Shown here one piece after another: positions 20,362 to 25,946 of a DNA stretch of 25,946 nt. A program made the position numbers and the translations under genes. The stretch lies in the IMG/VR virus record IMGVR_UViG_3300042504_002810, positions 1 to 25,946 of that record; one strand, given 5' to 3'. Origin of the DNA: a virus. A model generated the notes under the pieces. The model was given only the letters and a program-made list of their open reading frames with translations. It searched no databases and was not told where the DNA came from. Positions within the stretch are counted from its first letter, which is position 1; each line of letters starts with the position of its first letter.

Positions 20362-21057
20362 ATGAGCACCCAGCTCCGAAGCACCAGCTTTTCCGCGGTG
20401 ACCGCCGAGGCGATCACCCGATTCCAGGCCGTGTACCTCAACAGCTCCGGCCAGTGGGCCGTGGCGACGACCGCGACCCCGGCCGCGATCGGTATCGCAA
20501 TCGACACCGTGGCCAGCGGCGGCGTTCTCGCGGCCGAACTCTTCGCCTCTGGCGGCAGCCTGAAGATGATCGCGGCCGAGGCGATCACCGCGGGCTCCAA
20601 CGTGTACCAGGCGGCGGCCGGCAAGGTGGCCGACACCGTGGCGGGCGCGTTCCTGGGCGTGGCCCTGGACGCGGCCAGCGCCGACGGCGATGTGATCGAG
20701 GTGCTCCTGCCCCAGCCCGGCCAGATCGGGAGCCACTACCGGGCGTACACCGCCTCGGCCTCGCTCGGCGTGAGCATGTCGGGATTCACGATCACCAACC
20801 TGGGCGCGGCGGGCTCCGTGACCATCAGCCTCCCGACCGGCGTTCCGGCCGGAACGTGGTACCGATTCGTGGTGCAGGCGGCCCAGCAGCTGCAGATCGA
20901 TTCGGGCGCGAGCGACGCGATCATGATCGGCGGCACGACGTCGGCCGATGGCGCGTACGTGTGGGCCGATGACGAGGCCGAGAGCCTGACGCTCGTGGCC
21001 GACACCAACAACAACTGGGTGGCCGTGAGCCCGGTTGGCACCTGGACCGTCGTGTAA
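20362..21057 (+). CDS. Capsid decoration (cement) protein, DUF2190-like
   Basis: The 231-residue protein lies just before the major capsid gene, the position of lambda gpD. Residues 1-118 follow the DUF2190/cement pattern: SFSAVTAEAITRFQAVYLNS, then AAIGIAIDTVASGGVLAAEL, KMIAAEAITAGSNVYQAAAG and DTVAGAFLGVALDAASADGD ending VIEVLLP. Residues 119-231 form an additional beta-rich domain with GTWYRFVVQAAQQLQIDSGA and NNNWVAVSPVGTWTVV, a fold that recurs as an add-on in phage surface proteins. It probably sits on the outer shell and stabilises the expanded head; the extra domain may project from it. Confidence 0.8.
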   Translation: MSTQLRSTSFSAVTAEAITRFQAVYLNSSGQWAVATTATPAAIGIAIDTVASGGVLAAELFASGGSLKMIAAEAITAGSNVYQAAAGKVADTVAGAFLGVALDAASADGDVIEVLLPQPGQIGSHYRAYTASASLGVSMSGFTITNLGAAGSVTISLPTGVPAGTWYRFVVQAAQQLQIDSGASDAIMIGGTTSADGAYVWADDEAESLTLVADTNNNWVAVSPVGTWTVV

Positions 21058-21084
21058 GCCGCACACCGAACCACCAGCACACAG

Positions 21085-21124
21085 ACACACACACACACAA
21101 GGAAGAGGCGTCCGCGATGGACGC
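21085..21124 (+). promoter_or_regulatory. (AC)n tract and hairpin before the capsid gene
   Basis: An alternating AC run (21085-21098) is followed by a perfect GCGTCC/GGACGC hairpin (21108-21113 with 21119-21124, loop GCGAT). AAAGGA (21125-21130) is the ribosome binding site for ATG 21141. A six-codon frame (ATG 21117 to TGA 21135-21137) covers it. This arrangement would expose the ribosome binding site just after a stable stem. Confidence 0.5.
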
Positions 21125-21140
21125 GAAAGGATTCTGAATC

Positions 21141-22130
21141 ATGGGTTTCGCAACTCTTGGAAGCAACGTGTTCGACCGCGAGGATCTCGCGGCGCACATC
21201 ATGGAAGTGAACAACCGCGGCGGCTTTGTCGCCGGGCTCGTGGCCCCGGCCCTGCCGGTCGACAAGGCCACCGGCACCCTGATGGTGGTCTCCGCCACCA
21301 CCGGGAAGACCCTCGAGACCACCAAGCGCGGCAAGGGCGGCGCCTATCCCGAGGTCTCGGGCAACCTGAGCTCGGTGAGCTACTCGACCGAGGACCACGG
21401 GGCCGAGTTTGCGGTCGATGCGGTGCAGGCCAAGGCCTACGCCGCCCAGCTCGACATGGACCAGGCGGGCTCGGGCGCTGCCTTCTCCACCGTCGCGATC
21501 CGCTACGAGTACGACACCTTCGCCGGTGCCGCCAGCGTGTACACCCAGGTCTCTGGCAACAACGGCGCCGCGGCCTGGACGACCTACGCCACGGCTACCC
21601 CTGCCGCCGACGTCGCGGTTGAGGCCGCCGAGATCACCAAGCTCCACGGCGTGCCCAAGAGCGAGATGACCCTGCTCCTCCCCCGCGCTCGCTTCGACAT
21701 CCTGCCCTTCATCCTCGACGTCCGCGCTCGCCTGCAGATCCAGACGCAGCCCTTTGCGGGTTCGCTGACCGAGGCCCAGGCGGCCCAGTACTTCGGCGTC
21801 AAGGAAGTGCTCGTGGCTTCCGCCACCTACAACACGGCCAACGAAGGACAGACGGCCTCGATGGGGTACATCCACCCGTCGAACACCTGCCTCCTGTTCG
21901 TCCGCAGCGACGGCAACCCGGCCAACTTCGCGGGCTTTGCCCGTACCCCGGTCTGGGACGACACGATGCCCTACGAGGAAATCAAGGAGCGCGTCGATGC
22001 GGGCGGTATCCCCGTCGTGATCGATCAGCGCTGGGAATCCAAGCTCCGGACCATGTACTACCGGGCCCGCAACTACCGCGGCCTGTTCATCCACCTTGCG
22101 ACCATGGGCCGCAAGGTCACGAGCATCTAA
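21141..22130 (+). CDS. Major capsid protein, HK97 fold (gpE-like)
   Basis: At 329 residues it is close to lambda gpE (341). The N-arm MGFATLGSNVFDREDLAAHI is followed by an E-loop-like stretch with KTLETTKRGKGGAYPEVSG. A spine-helix region has EVNNRGGFVAGLVAPALPVD. The P- and A-domain strands show VEAAEITKLHGVPKSEMTLL and ILPFILDVRARLQIQTQPFA. The gene order protease-scaffold, decoration and capsid is the lambda order. It forms the icosahedral shell. It uses more C at third positions than its neighbours, consistent with very high expression. Terminator-like hairpins follow it directly. Confidence 0.9.
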   Translation: MGFATLGSNVFDREDLAAHIMEVNNRGGFVAGLVAPALPVDKATGTLMVVSATTGKTLETTKRGKGGAYPEVSGNLSSVSYSTEDHGAEFAVDAVQAKAYAAQLDMDQAGSGAAFSTVAIRYEYDTFAGAASVYTQVSGNNGAAAWTTYATATPAADVAVEAAEITKLHGVPKSEMTLLLPRARFDILPFILDVRARLQIQTQPFAGSLTEAQAAQYFGVKEVLVASATYNTANEGQTASMGYIHPSNTCLLFVRSDGNPANFAGFARTPVWDDTMPYEEIKERVDAGGIPVVIDQRWESKLRTMYYRARNYRGLFIHLATMGRKVTSI

Positions 22131-22153
22131 GCAACCTACGAACCCCAACCTGC

Positions 22154-22229
22154 TCGGGCCATGGGGCTCCTCCCCTCCTCCCCGTGGCCTGACGCCGCGT
22201 GGGCCGTCGGAAACGATGGCCCGCGTTTT
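22154..22229 (+). terminator. Tandem terminator hairpins after the capsid gene
   Basis: The first hairpin pairs 22154-22166 with 22180-22192, 13 bp with GU pairs. The second has a 12 bp stem (22198-22209 with 22214-22225), a GAAA tetraloop and TTTT at 22226-22229, the classic intrinsic terminator form. They lie right after the capsid stop and would lower transcription of the tail genes relative to the capsid. Confidence 0.75.
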
Positions 22230-22234
22230 GAAGA

Positions 22235-22349
22235 AGTGGCAAAGTGGCAAAGTGACAAAGTGGCAAAGTGAAGAACTGCGCACGTCGGTACGCGGCGCGC
22301 AGCCGTGCACTTTGCCACTCGACCACTTGACCACTCCAAAGGATCTCCG
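22235..22349. repeat. Repeated dyad element with RBS, copy 2
   Basis: Five AGTGGCAA/AGTGACAA units (22235-22270), a variable centre, the block CGGCGCGCAGCCGTGCACT and the arm CCACTCGACCACTTGACCAC mirror copy 1 at 16884-16999. It ends with AAAGGA (22338-22343) six bases before ATG 22350. It starts five bases after the capsid terminator. Confidence 0.8.
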
Positions 22350-22727
22350 ATGACGTGGAACGCCGACATGGCCGCCGATGCCGCCGGGCATGTGGCCGAT
22401 TTTGGGCGGTCCTGTGTCTACACCAAGCGGGTCGCCGGGGCCTTCAACACCACCACCGGCAAGCGGGCCGCCACCGAGACCACCCACACCCTCACCATGG
22501 TGAAGGCGATGGTGCAGACCTCGCCGGAGTTTGGGCAGGCCGTGGCCCGGCGCGTGCACACCGCGACCTTCAGCATCACCGCGGCCGACCTTGCGACCGC
22601 CGGGATTACCGTGGATACCAACGACCGCGTGACCGACGCGGACTCGATCGAGTTCACGATTCAGGAAATCAATCACCGCATGGACGGGGCCTTGGTGGTC
22701 CTGACGTGCAAGAGGACTGCGCCATGA
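22350..22727 (+). CDS. Putative head-completion/connector protein
   Basis: The 125-residue product begins MTWNADMAADAAGHVADFGR and is beta-rich: CVYTKRVAGAFNTTTGKRAA, TFSITAADLATAGITVDTND, then IEFTIQEINHRMDGALVVLT. The size and place just after the capsid gene fit a gpFII-like head-tail joining protein, whose fold is a small beta-barrel. The assignment is positional. ATG 22350 has AAAGGA six bases upstream within the repeat element. The stop overlaps the next ATG as ATGA (22724-22727). Confidence 0.65.
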   Translation: MTWNADMAADAAGHVADFGRSCVYTKRVAGAFNTTTGKRAATETTHTLTMVKAMVQTSPEFGQAVARRVHTATFSITAADLATAGITVDTNDRVTDADSIEFTIQEINHRMDGALVVLTCKRTAP

Positions 22728-23314
22728 TTCAGGGACAGTGTGAGTTCATCGCCGGTGAGACCGACATCACCGCCACCGTGTCTTCGCTCACCGATGGGCG
22801 CGTGCTCGAGAACAGCATCGCGACCACCAACGTGATCCGCATCCCGCTCGGGGCCTCCCAGGGGCAGCGGCACCGGACGCTGAGCCTTCGGCCCTTCGGC
22901 AAGGGGGCGGACAACAGCGCGTTCACGCTGATCCTGTACGGGCGGCGGCGGACCTCCGCGGTGCGGGGGCGGCCCGCGTCCCCGCGCGGTGAGCTTGGGG
23001 CCCTTGTCTCCAACCAGGACGGCGAGCTGCGGAAGATCGGCGAGCTGGTCTGCACGCTGAGCACCGCGACTGGTGTCTCTGGCGGGGCGATCGATACCAG
23101 CTACCGCTTCGCGGACACGCTGGTGTGGACGGCCACCGCGTGGTGGACGGCGATCGAGGCGGCCCTGGGTGTGTCGGGCGCGGCGTACTCCCCCACCACC
23201 AACATCCCCGGCGACTTCATTCTGCCCGACCTGGCCGGGCTCGAGGATGTGTACATCCAGGCGACGATGACCAGCGCGACGGCGGCGAACGTGCTGGCCG
23301 AACTGCAGACTTGA
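22724..23314 (+). CDS. Beta-rich virion protein, 196 aa
   Basis: Starting at ATG 22724 in the previous stop, it opens MIQGQCEFIAGETDITATVS and shows many short strands: VIRIPLGASQGQRHRTLSLR, FTLILYGRRRTSAVRGRPAS, then FADTLVWTATAWWTAIEAAL and a C-terminal VYIQATMTSATAANVLAELQ. A FILPDLAGL segment lies near 163-171. Its length is that of lambda gpZ (192), but it does not resemble gpZ in sequence. It is probably a neck or head-surface component. No family is firmly recognised. Confidence 0.65.
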   Translation: MIQGQCEFIAGETDITATVSSLTDGRVLENSIATTNVIRIPLGASQGQRHRTLSLRPFGKGADNSAFTLILYGRRRTSAVRGRPASPRGELGALVSNQDGELRKIGELVCTLSTATGVSGGAIDTSYRFADTLVWTATAWWTAIEAALGVSGAAYSPTTNIPGDFILPDLAGLEDVYIQATMTSATAANVLAELQT

Positions 23315-23317
23315 TTC

Positions 23318-23353
23318 AAAGCGAAAAGCGAAAAGCGAAAAACGAAAAGAAGA
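23318..23353 (+). repeat. GCGAAAA heptamer array, four units
   Basis: Four tandem 7 bp units (GCGAAAA three times, then ACGAAAA) lie three bases after the preceding stop. This is an A-rich tract in GC-rich DNA and precedes the GGAG site of the next gene. The unit differs from every other array in the window. Confidence 0.8.
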
Positions 23354-23373
23354 CCAGAACGGAGTGATGAACT

Positions 23374-23847
23374 ATGGCGGTAGTGAACACCAACGGCACG
23401 GTGAAGCGGTGGCTGAACGGCGGCACGCTCACCATCACCGGCGCGGCCGATACCCACCCGATCCTCAACATCCACGAGGGCGCGATCACCTTCAAGCCCG
23501 TGATGCGGGAGCGGCTGTACTTCAAGGACCGCGGCGTGAACCAGCAGCCCCTCGAAGGTGACGACGTGATCGGCGAGCTGAGCGTGGAGGTGAACTGCGG
23601 CGCGCTCGCGGGCGCGACCTCCCTCCTGAGCCTGCTGCTCACCGAGGACGCGACGGATACGCAGGTGGCGAAGGAGTACGCCTCCTTCATCATGGACTTC
23701 CCCAACACCCGCGGCTCCTCCGCCGGTGAGCGGGTGACGTTCACCAACGTCTCTATCCCCGAGCCCCCCGAGTTCAGCAAGGGCACCGATCACGACACGC
23801 TGAAGTTCACGGCGCGGTTCCGGGCGCACACCGTCGCGACGTACTAA
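23374..23847 (+). CDS. Probable tail tube protein
   Basis: The 157-residue protein begins MAVVNTNGTVKRWLNGGTLT and is nearly all beta: GAITFKPVMRERLYFKDRGV, QQPLEGDDVIGELSVEVNC, then GERVTFTNVSIPEPPEFSKG and TLKFTARFRAHTVATY. The order of a first hairpin, an E/D-G-D loop and paired C-terminal strands is that of phage tail tube and related Hcp-fold proteins. It would polymerise into the tail inner tube. Its small size is compatible with short tube proteins. A neck protein is the main alternative. The start is ATG 23374 with GGAG upstream. Confidence 0.5.
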   Translation: MAVVNTNGTVKRWLNGGTLTITGAADTHPILNIHEGAITFKPVMRERLYFKDRGVNQQPLEGDDVIGELSVEVNCGALAGATSLLSLLLTEDATDTQVAKEYASFIMDFPNTRGSSAGERVTFTNVSIPEPPEFSKGTDHDTLKFTARFRAHTVATY

Positions 23848-23891
23848 GCACACTGCAGGGCGGCCGCGTGCGGCTGTGAAAGGGGCTTTCT

Positions 23892-24734
23892 GTGGCGATT
23901 ATTCGGACGGCGGCGGACTCTCCAAACCTGTTGACCCACCTGGGTACGGCCCTGGGCTCGATCGCGGACGGCGACGAGCTGCAGGTTGAGAAGTACTCCC
24001 AGGACTTCACCGGCGGGTGCAACGTCTCGACGAAAGACCTGCTCCGGTTCCGCATCGGGCCCGGGTCTTCTTCGCGTTTTATCTCCGCGAGTGGTGGCGC
24101 TCTCACGCTGGTGTGCAACCGGACCAGCACCGGGCGGTTCATCAACCAGAGCAGCGCGGACCAGGTTGAGCTCGTCAGCAGCTCGACCTCCGGCGTGATC
24201 TACAACATCGAGAATCAGCCCGCGAACGCGAGCGGCATCCTGCGCGTCAACACGTGCGACGCCAACAACATCTATCAGCTCGCGGGCCGCCTGTACCAGC
24301 AGGCCGACGCGGACTTCAACGTCGTCAACGTGCACGGCGGGGCGTTCTTCAGCCGCAACGGTTCGGCCGCGATCGGCACCCTCAACAACTACGTCGGCAC
24401 CAGCGACATCGAGCGCGATGTCGGCACGGCCAACGCCTACGGCGGGACCATTCGGCCCAACCACACGGCCTTTACCCCCGGCACCATCAACCTGCGCGGC
24501 GGCACCATCAAGGTGCTGGAGACGGGGAACTGGGGCGCGGGCAACCTGGAGCACGGCGTGATTGACCTCACCGAGTGCAAGAGCCTGGGCGCCTCCGCCG
24601 GGTTCTTGTTTGCTGTGGCGTCGGGCTCGATCGGGCCGGGCGTGATCATCCGCCAGCTCCGCGGCGGGCTCCTCTTCGACTACTCCGCGCTGACGAGCGT
24701 GGCCGGTGGGCCGCGTGTCGAATACGTGGGGTGA
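23892..24734 (+). CDS. Probable beta-helical virion protein, 280 aa
   Basis: GTG 23892 has AAAGGGG six bases upstream. The protein begins VAIIRTAADSPNLLTHLGTA. From about residue 55 it has repeated short strands ending in small or polar turns, such as GGALTLVCNRTSTGRFINQS, QVELVSSSTSGVIYNIENQP, DFNVVNVHGGAFFSRNGSAA and GTINLRGGTIKVLETGNWG. That pattern suggests a parallel beta-helix, as in adhesins and tail fibres. Its place between the tube-like and tail-terminator genes is unusual for a fibre, so a head or tail decoration is also possible. Confidence 0.6.
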   Translation: MAIIRTAADSPNLLTHLGTALGSIADGDELQVEKYSQDFTGGCNVSTKDLLRFRIGPGSSSRFISASGGALTLVCNRTSTGRFINQSSADQVELVSSSTSGVIYNIENQPANASGILRVNTCDANNIYQLAGRLYQQADADFNVVNVHGGAFFSRNGSAAIGTLNNYVGTSDIERDVGTANAYGGTIRPNHTAFTPGTINLRGGTIKVLETGNWGAGNLEHGVIDLTECKSLGASAGFLFAVASGSIGPGVIIRQLRGGLLFDYSALTSVAGGPRVEYVG

Positions 24735-24740
24735 GGCGGA

Positions 24741-24761
24741 GGGGGTGAGGGGGTGAGGGGG
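24741..24761 (+). repeat. GGGGGTGA octamer array acting as RBS
   Basis: GGGGGTGA is repeated about three times and ends five bases before ATG 24766, so the repeat itself supplies the purine-rich ribosome binding site. TGA recurs at 24746 and 24754. Confidence 0.65.
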
Positions 24762-24765
24762 TCTT

Positions 24766-25245
24766 ATGGCGATTCATCTGGACAAGGCCACCATCGCGCG
24801 GCTGGTTGAGGCTCGCATCGAGACCGCGAACGATGCGACCGGGCCTGTCACTCTGCGCGTGATCCACACCGGCGAGGCGGACCCCGACCCTTCCGAGGGT
24901 GCGGTGTGGGCCCGGGTTGTGTCCATGAAGATGGCCCGCAACCCGCGGCGGTCGACCGATGAGGAGCCGCGCGGCACCATCGAGATCCTGATCGGCGTGA
25001 GCTGCAGCGAGGCGGAGAACGAGGAGTCGGCGTTTGCGATCAACTCCGCGGTTGAGGCCGTCTCGCGCGTGCTCGAGTGCGTGACGCTGGACGACTCGGG
25101 GACCTCCGGGCATGTGATCGACCTTCACCAGACCGAGGACCAGGACGAACGCGGCGGGGCGTTTAACCAGATCGTGGCGTCCGAAGTGACGGTGTTTGGG
25201 CAGGTGCGGCGGTTGAGCGGGACGAGTGTGGAGACGTATCACTGA
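24766..25245 (+). CDS. Tail terminator protein, gpU-like
   Basis: The 159-residue protein begins MAIHLDKATIARLVEARIET and has the alpha/beta pattern of the gpU/tail-terminator family: GAVWARVVSMKMARNPRRST, then IEILIGVSCSEAENEESAFA, a helix SAVEAVSRVLECVTLDDS, and final strands ASEVTVFGQVRRLSGTSVET. In lambda, gpU (131 aa) caps the tail tube and fixes its length before the head joins. The match is by pattern and position. ATG 24766 takes its ribosome binding site from the GGGGGTGA array. Confidence 0.65.
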   Translation: MAIHLDKATIARLVEARIETANDATGPVTLRVIHTGEADPDPSEGAVWARVVSMKMARNPRRSTDEEPRGTIEILIGVSCSEAENEESAFAINSAVEAVSRVLECVTLDDSGTSGHVIDLHQTEDQDERGGAFNQIVASEVTVFGQVRRLSGTSVETYH

Positions 25246-25252
25246 GAAGAGG

Positions 25253-25280
25253 GGCACTAGGCACTGGGCACTGGGCACTA
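25253..25280 (+). repeat. GGCACT(A/G) heptamer array, four units
   Basis: GGCACTA, GGCACTG, GGCACTG and GGCACTA follow in tandem with no spacer, between the stop at 25243-25245 and the RBS of the next gene. This is another instance of a junction-specific array. Confidence 0.8.
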
Positions 25281-25305
25281 GGGGAAGAGGCGGAGGGGAC
25301 AGGAA

Positions 25306-25662
25306 ATGATTGAAGTTGAAGCAATCAAGCCGGAGCGGGATCAGGAGCATCTGGACTCGGACGAGCTGGGGTCGGCGCTGGTCTTTGATGTCGCGAACAT
25401 CGAGGACGTGGTGGTGCAGCTTGTCAACGGCGAGGGGTTGTCGGCCTGGCCGACGTCGCTTGTCGTGACCCTCCAGTGCTCGCTCGACTTCTCGGCGTGG
25501 TCTGACTTTCCGTCGGGAGCGGTGACGTACAACAGCTTCGGCGTGAAGGCCGCGGTGAATGTCTCCGGGCTTTCGGCGGTGCGGATCGTGGTGACGACGG
25601 TGAGCAGCGGCGGGCACGGGAACGTCGCGGTGCGGGTAAACGGCGTGAAGAACGTCGAGTAA
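25306..25662 (+). CDS. Small beta-sandwich virion protein, 118 aa
   Basis: ATG 25306 follows GGAGGGGACAGG. After an acidic N-terminus (MIEVEAIKPERDQEHLDSDE), strands such as ALVFDVANIEDVVVQLVNGE, SLVVTLQCSLDFSAW, KAAVNVSGLSAVRIVVTTVS and NVAVRVNGV give an all-beta protein. It may decorate the tail or serve as an assembly factor. No family is recognised. The next gene starts 12 bases after its stop. Confidence 0.6.
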   Translation: MIEVEAIKPERDQEHLDSDELGSALVFDVANIEDVVVQLVNGEGLSAWPTSLVVTLQCSLDFSAWSDFPSGAVTYNSFGVKAAVNVSGLSAVRIVVTTVSSGGHGNVAVRVNGVKNVE

Positions 25663-25674
25663 GAGGGGGAAGTT

Positions 25675-25946
25675 GTGCCCGACTACACCAGCTTCCAGTT
25701 TCTGGACGATGACGACGAGTTCCCGTTTTTCCCGGAGGACACGGGCCGGGGGCTTCGCGTGGCCCGGTACGGGTTGCTGCAGGCGGCGGACCCGCTGAAG
25801 GCGATCATGCACTCGAGCGTGCCGCAGCGGGGCGAGCGGTTGCGGGAGGACCTGTTCATGTTCGTCACCACCCGGCGGGTGATGAAGACCATGGGCGGGC
25901 GTGTGGGCGATGGCTCGGGGCCGGTGTACAAGCTCGAGATCATCTA
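25675..25946 (+). CDS. Hypothetical virion-region protein, 5' part
   Basis: GTG 25675 follows GGGGGA by four bases, and the frame is open to the end of the window (90 codons seen). The product begins VPDYTSFQFLDDDDEFPFFP, a strongly acidic start, then RVARYGLLQAADPLKAIMHS and EDLFMFVTTRRVMKTMGGR. It reads as an unknown structural or assembly protein. The C-terminus is missing because the window ends. Confidence 0.6.
   Translation, partial: MPDYTSFQFLDDDDEFPFFPEDTGRGLRVARYGLLQAADPLKAIMHSSVPQRGERLREDLFMFVTTRRVMKTMGGRVGDGSGPVYKLEII

Noticed and set aside
15321-25280. CRISPR array
   Set aside because: Repeats are 7-9 bp direct tandems without spacers, and no cas genes are present.

Overview
This window is one continuous stretch of a temperate, tailed double-stranded DNA phage from a GC-rich bacterium. 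The head genes follow the lambda plan: a GpA-type terminase, a gpW-like joining protein, a gpB-type portal, a gpC-type protease fused to a scaffold, a decoration protein, an HK97-fold capsid and a tail terminator, which points to a siphovirus. Start codons are ATG or GTG, genes are packed with ATGA, GTGA or TGATG overlaps, and third codon positions are strongly G/C. I cannot name the host. The tRNA fragment in the attachment site is bacterial tRNA-Asn(GTT), and the 7-8 bp tandem arrays between genes resemble the heptamer STRR repeats known from cyanobacteria. The high GC would also fit Planctomycetota or Proteobacteria.

Layout. 1-3394 (+): the tail of an unknown Cys-rich reading frame, a promoter with a palindromic operator candidate, small genes and the large terminase subunit. 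3395-3727: a convergent intergenic stretch with a strong dyad. 3728-4467 (-): an XRE-family repressor and a small membrane protein. 4468-4712: a divergent control region with a hairpin-rich leader. 4713-6571 (+): an early operon of small proteins, the first of which carries two near-identical palindromes inside its coding sequence. 6587-7657 (-): a tyrosine integrase, followed by an attP site made of the 3' half of tRNA-Asn flanked by repeated arm-type motifs. 7979-10891 (+): a primase-helicase, followed at 11042-11187 by an iteron-like inverted repeat around an A/T-rich core, which is a good origin candidate. 11419-15750 (+): small accessory and regulatory genes, including DnaA-C-like, sigma-region-4-like and FtsK-gamma-like DNA-binding proteins, plus a hairpin-rich stretch at 12537-12886 of uncertain nature. 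15796-25946 (+): small terminase subunit and the head and early tail genes, running off the window.

How it works together. The repressor and integrase set up lysogeny at a tRNA-Asn gene. The early operon and primase-helicase replicate the genome. The HTH proteins just before terS sit where late regulators usually sit and probably turn on packaging and morphogenesis. Because attP is internal, with phage genes on both sides, the sequence represents the non-integrated (circular or packaged) genome, or an assembly of it.

Most unusual points: the two terminase subunits are 12.4 kb apart with the lysogeny and replication modules between them; nearly every junction among the structural genes carries its own 7-8 bp tandem array; a ~115 bp dyad element that ends in a ribosome binding site occurs twice in the head module; and there are two separate candidate replication or partition sites.
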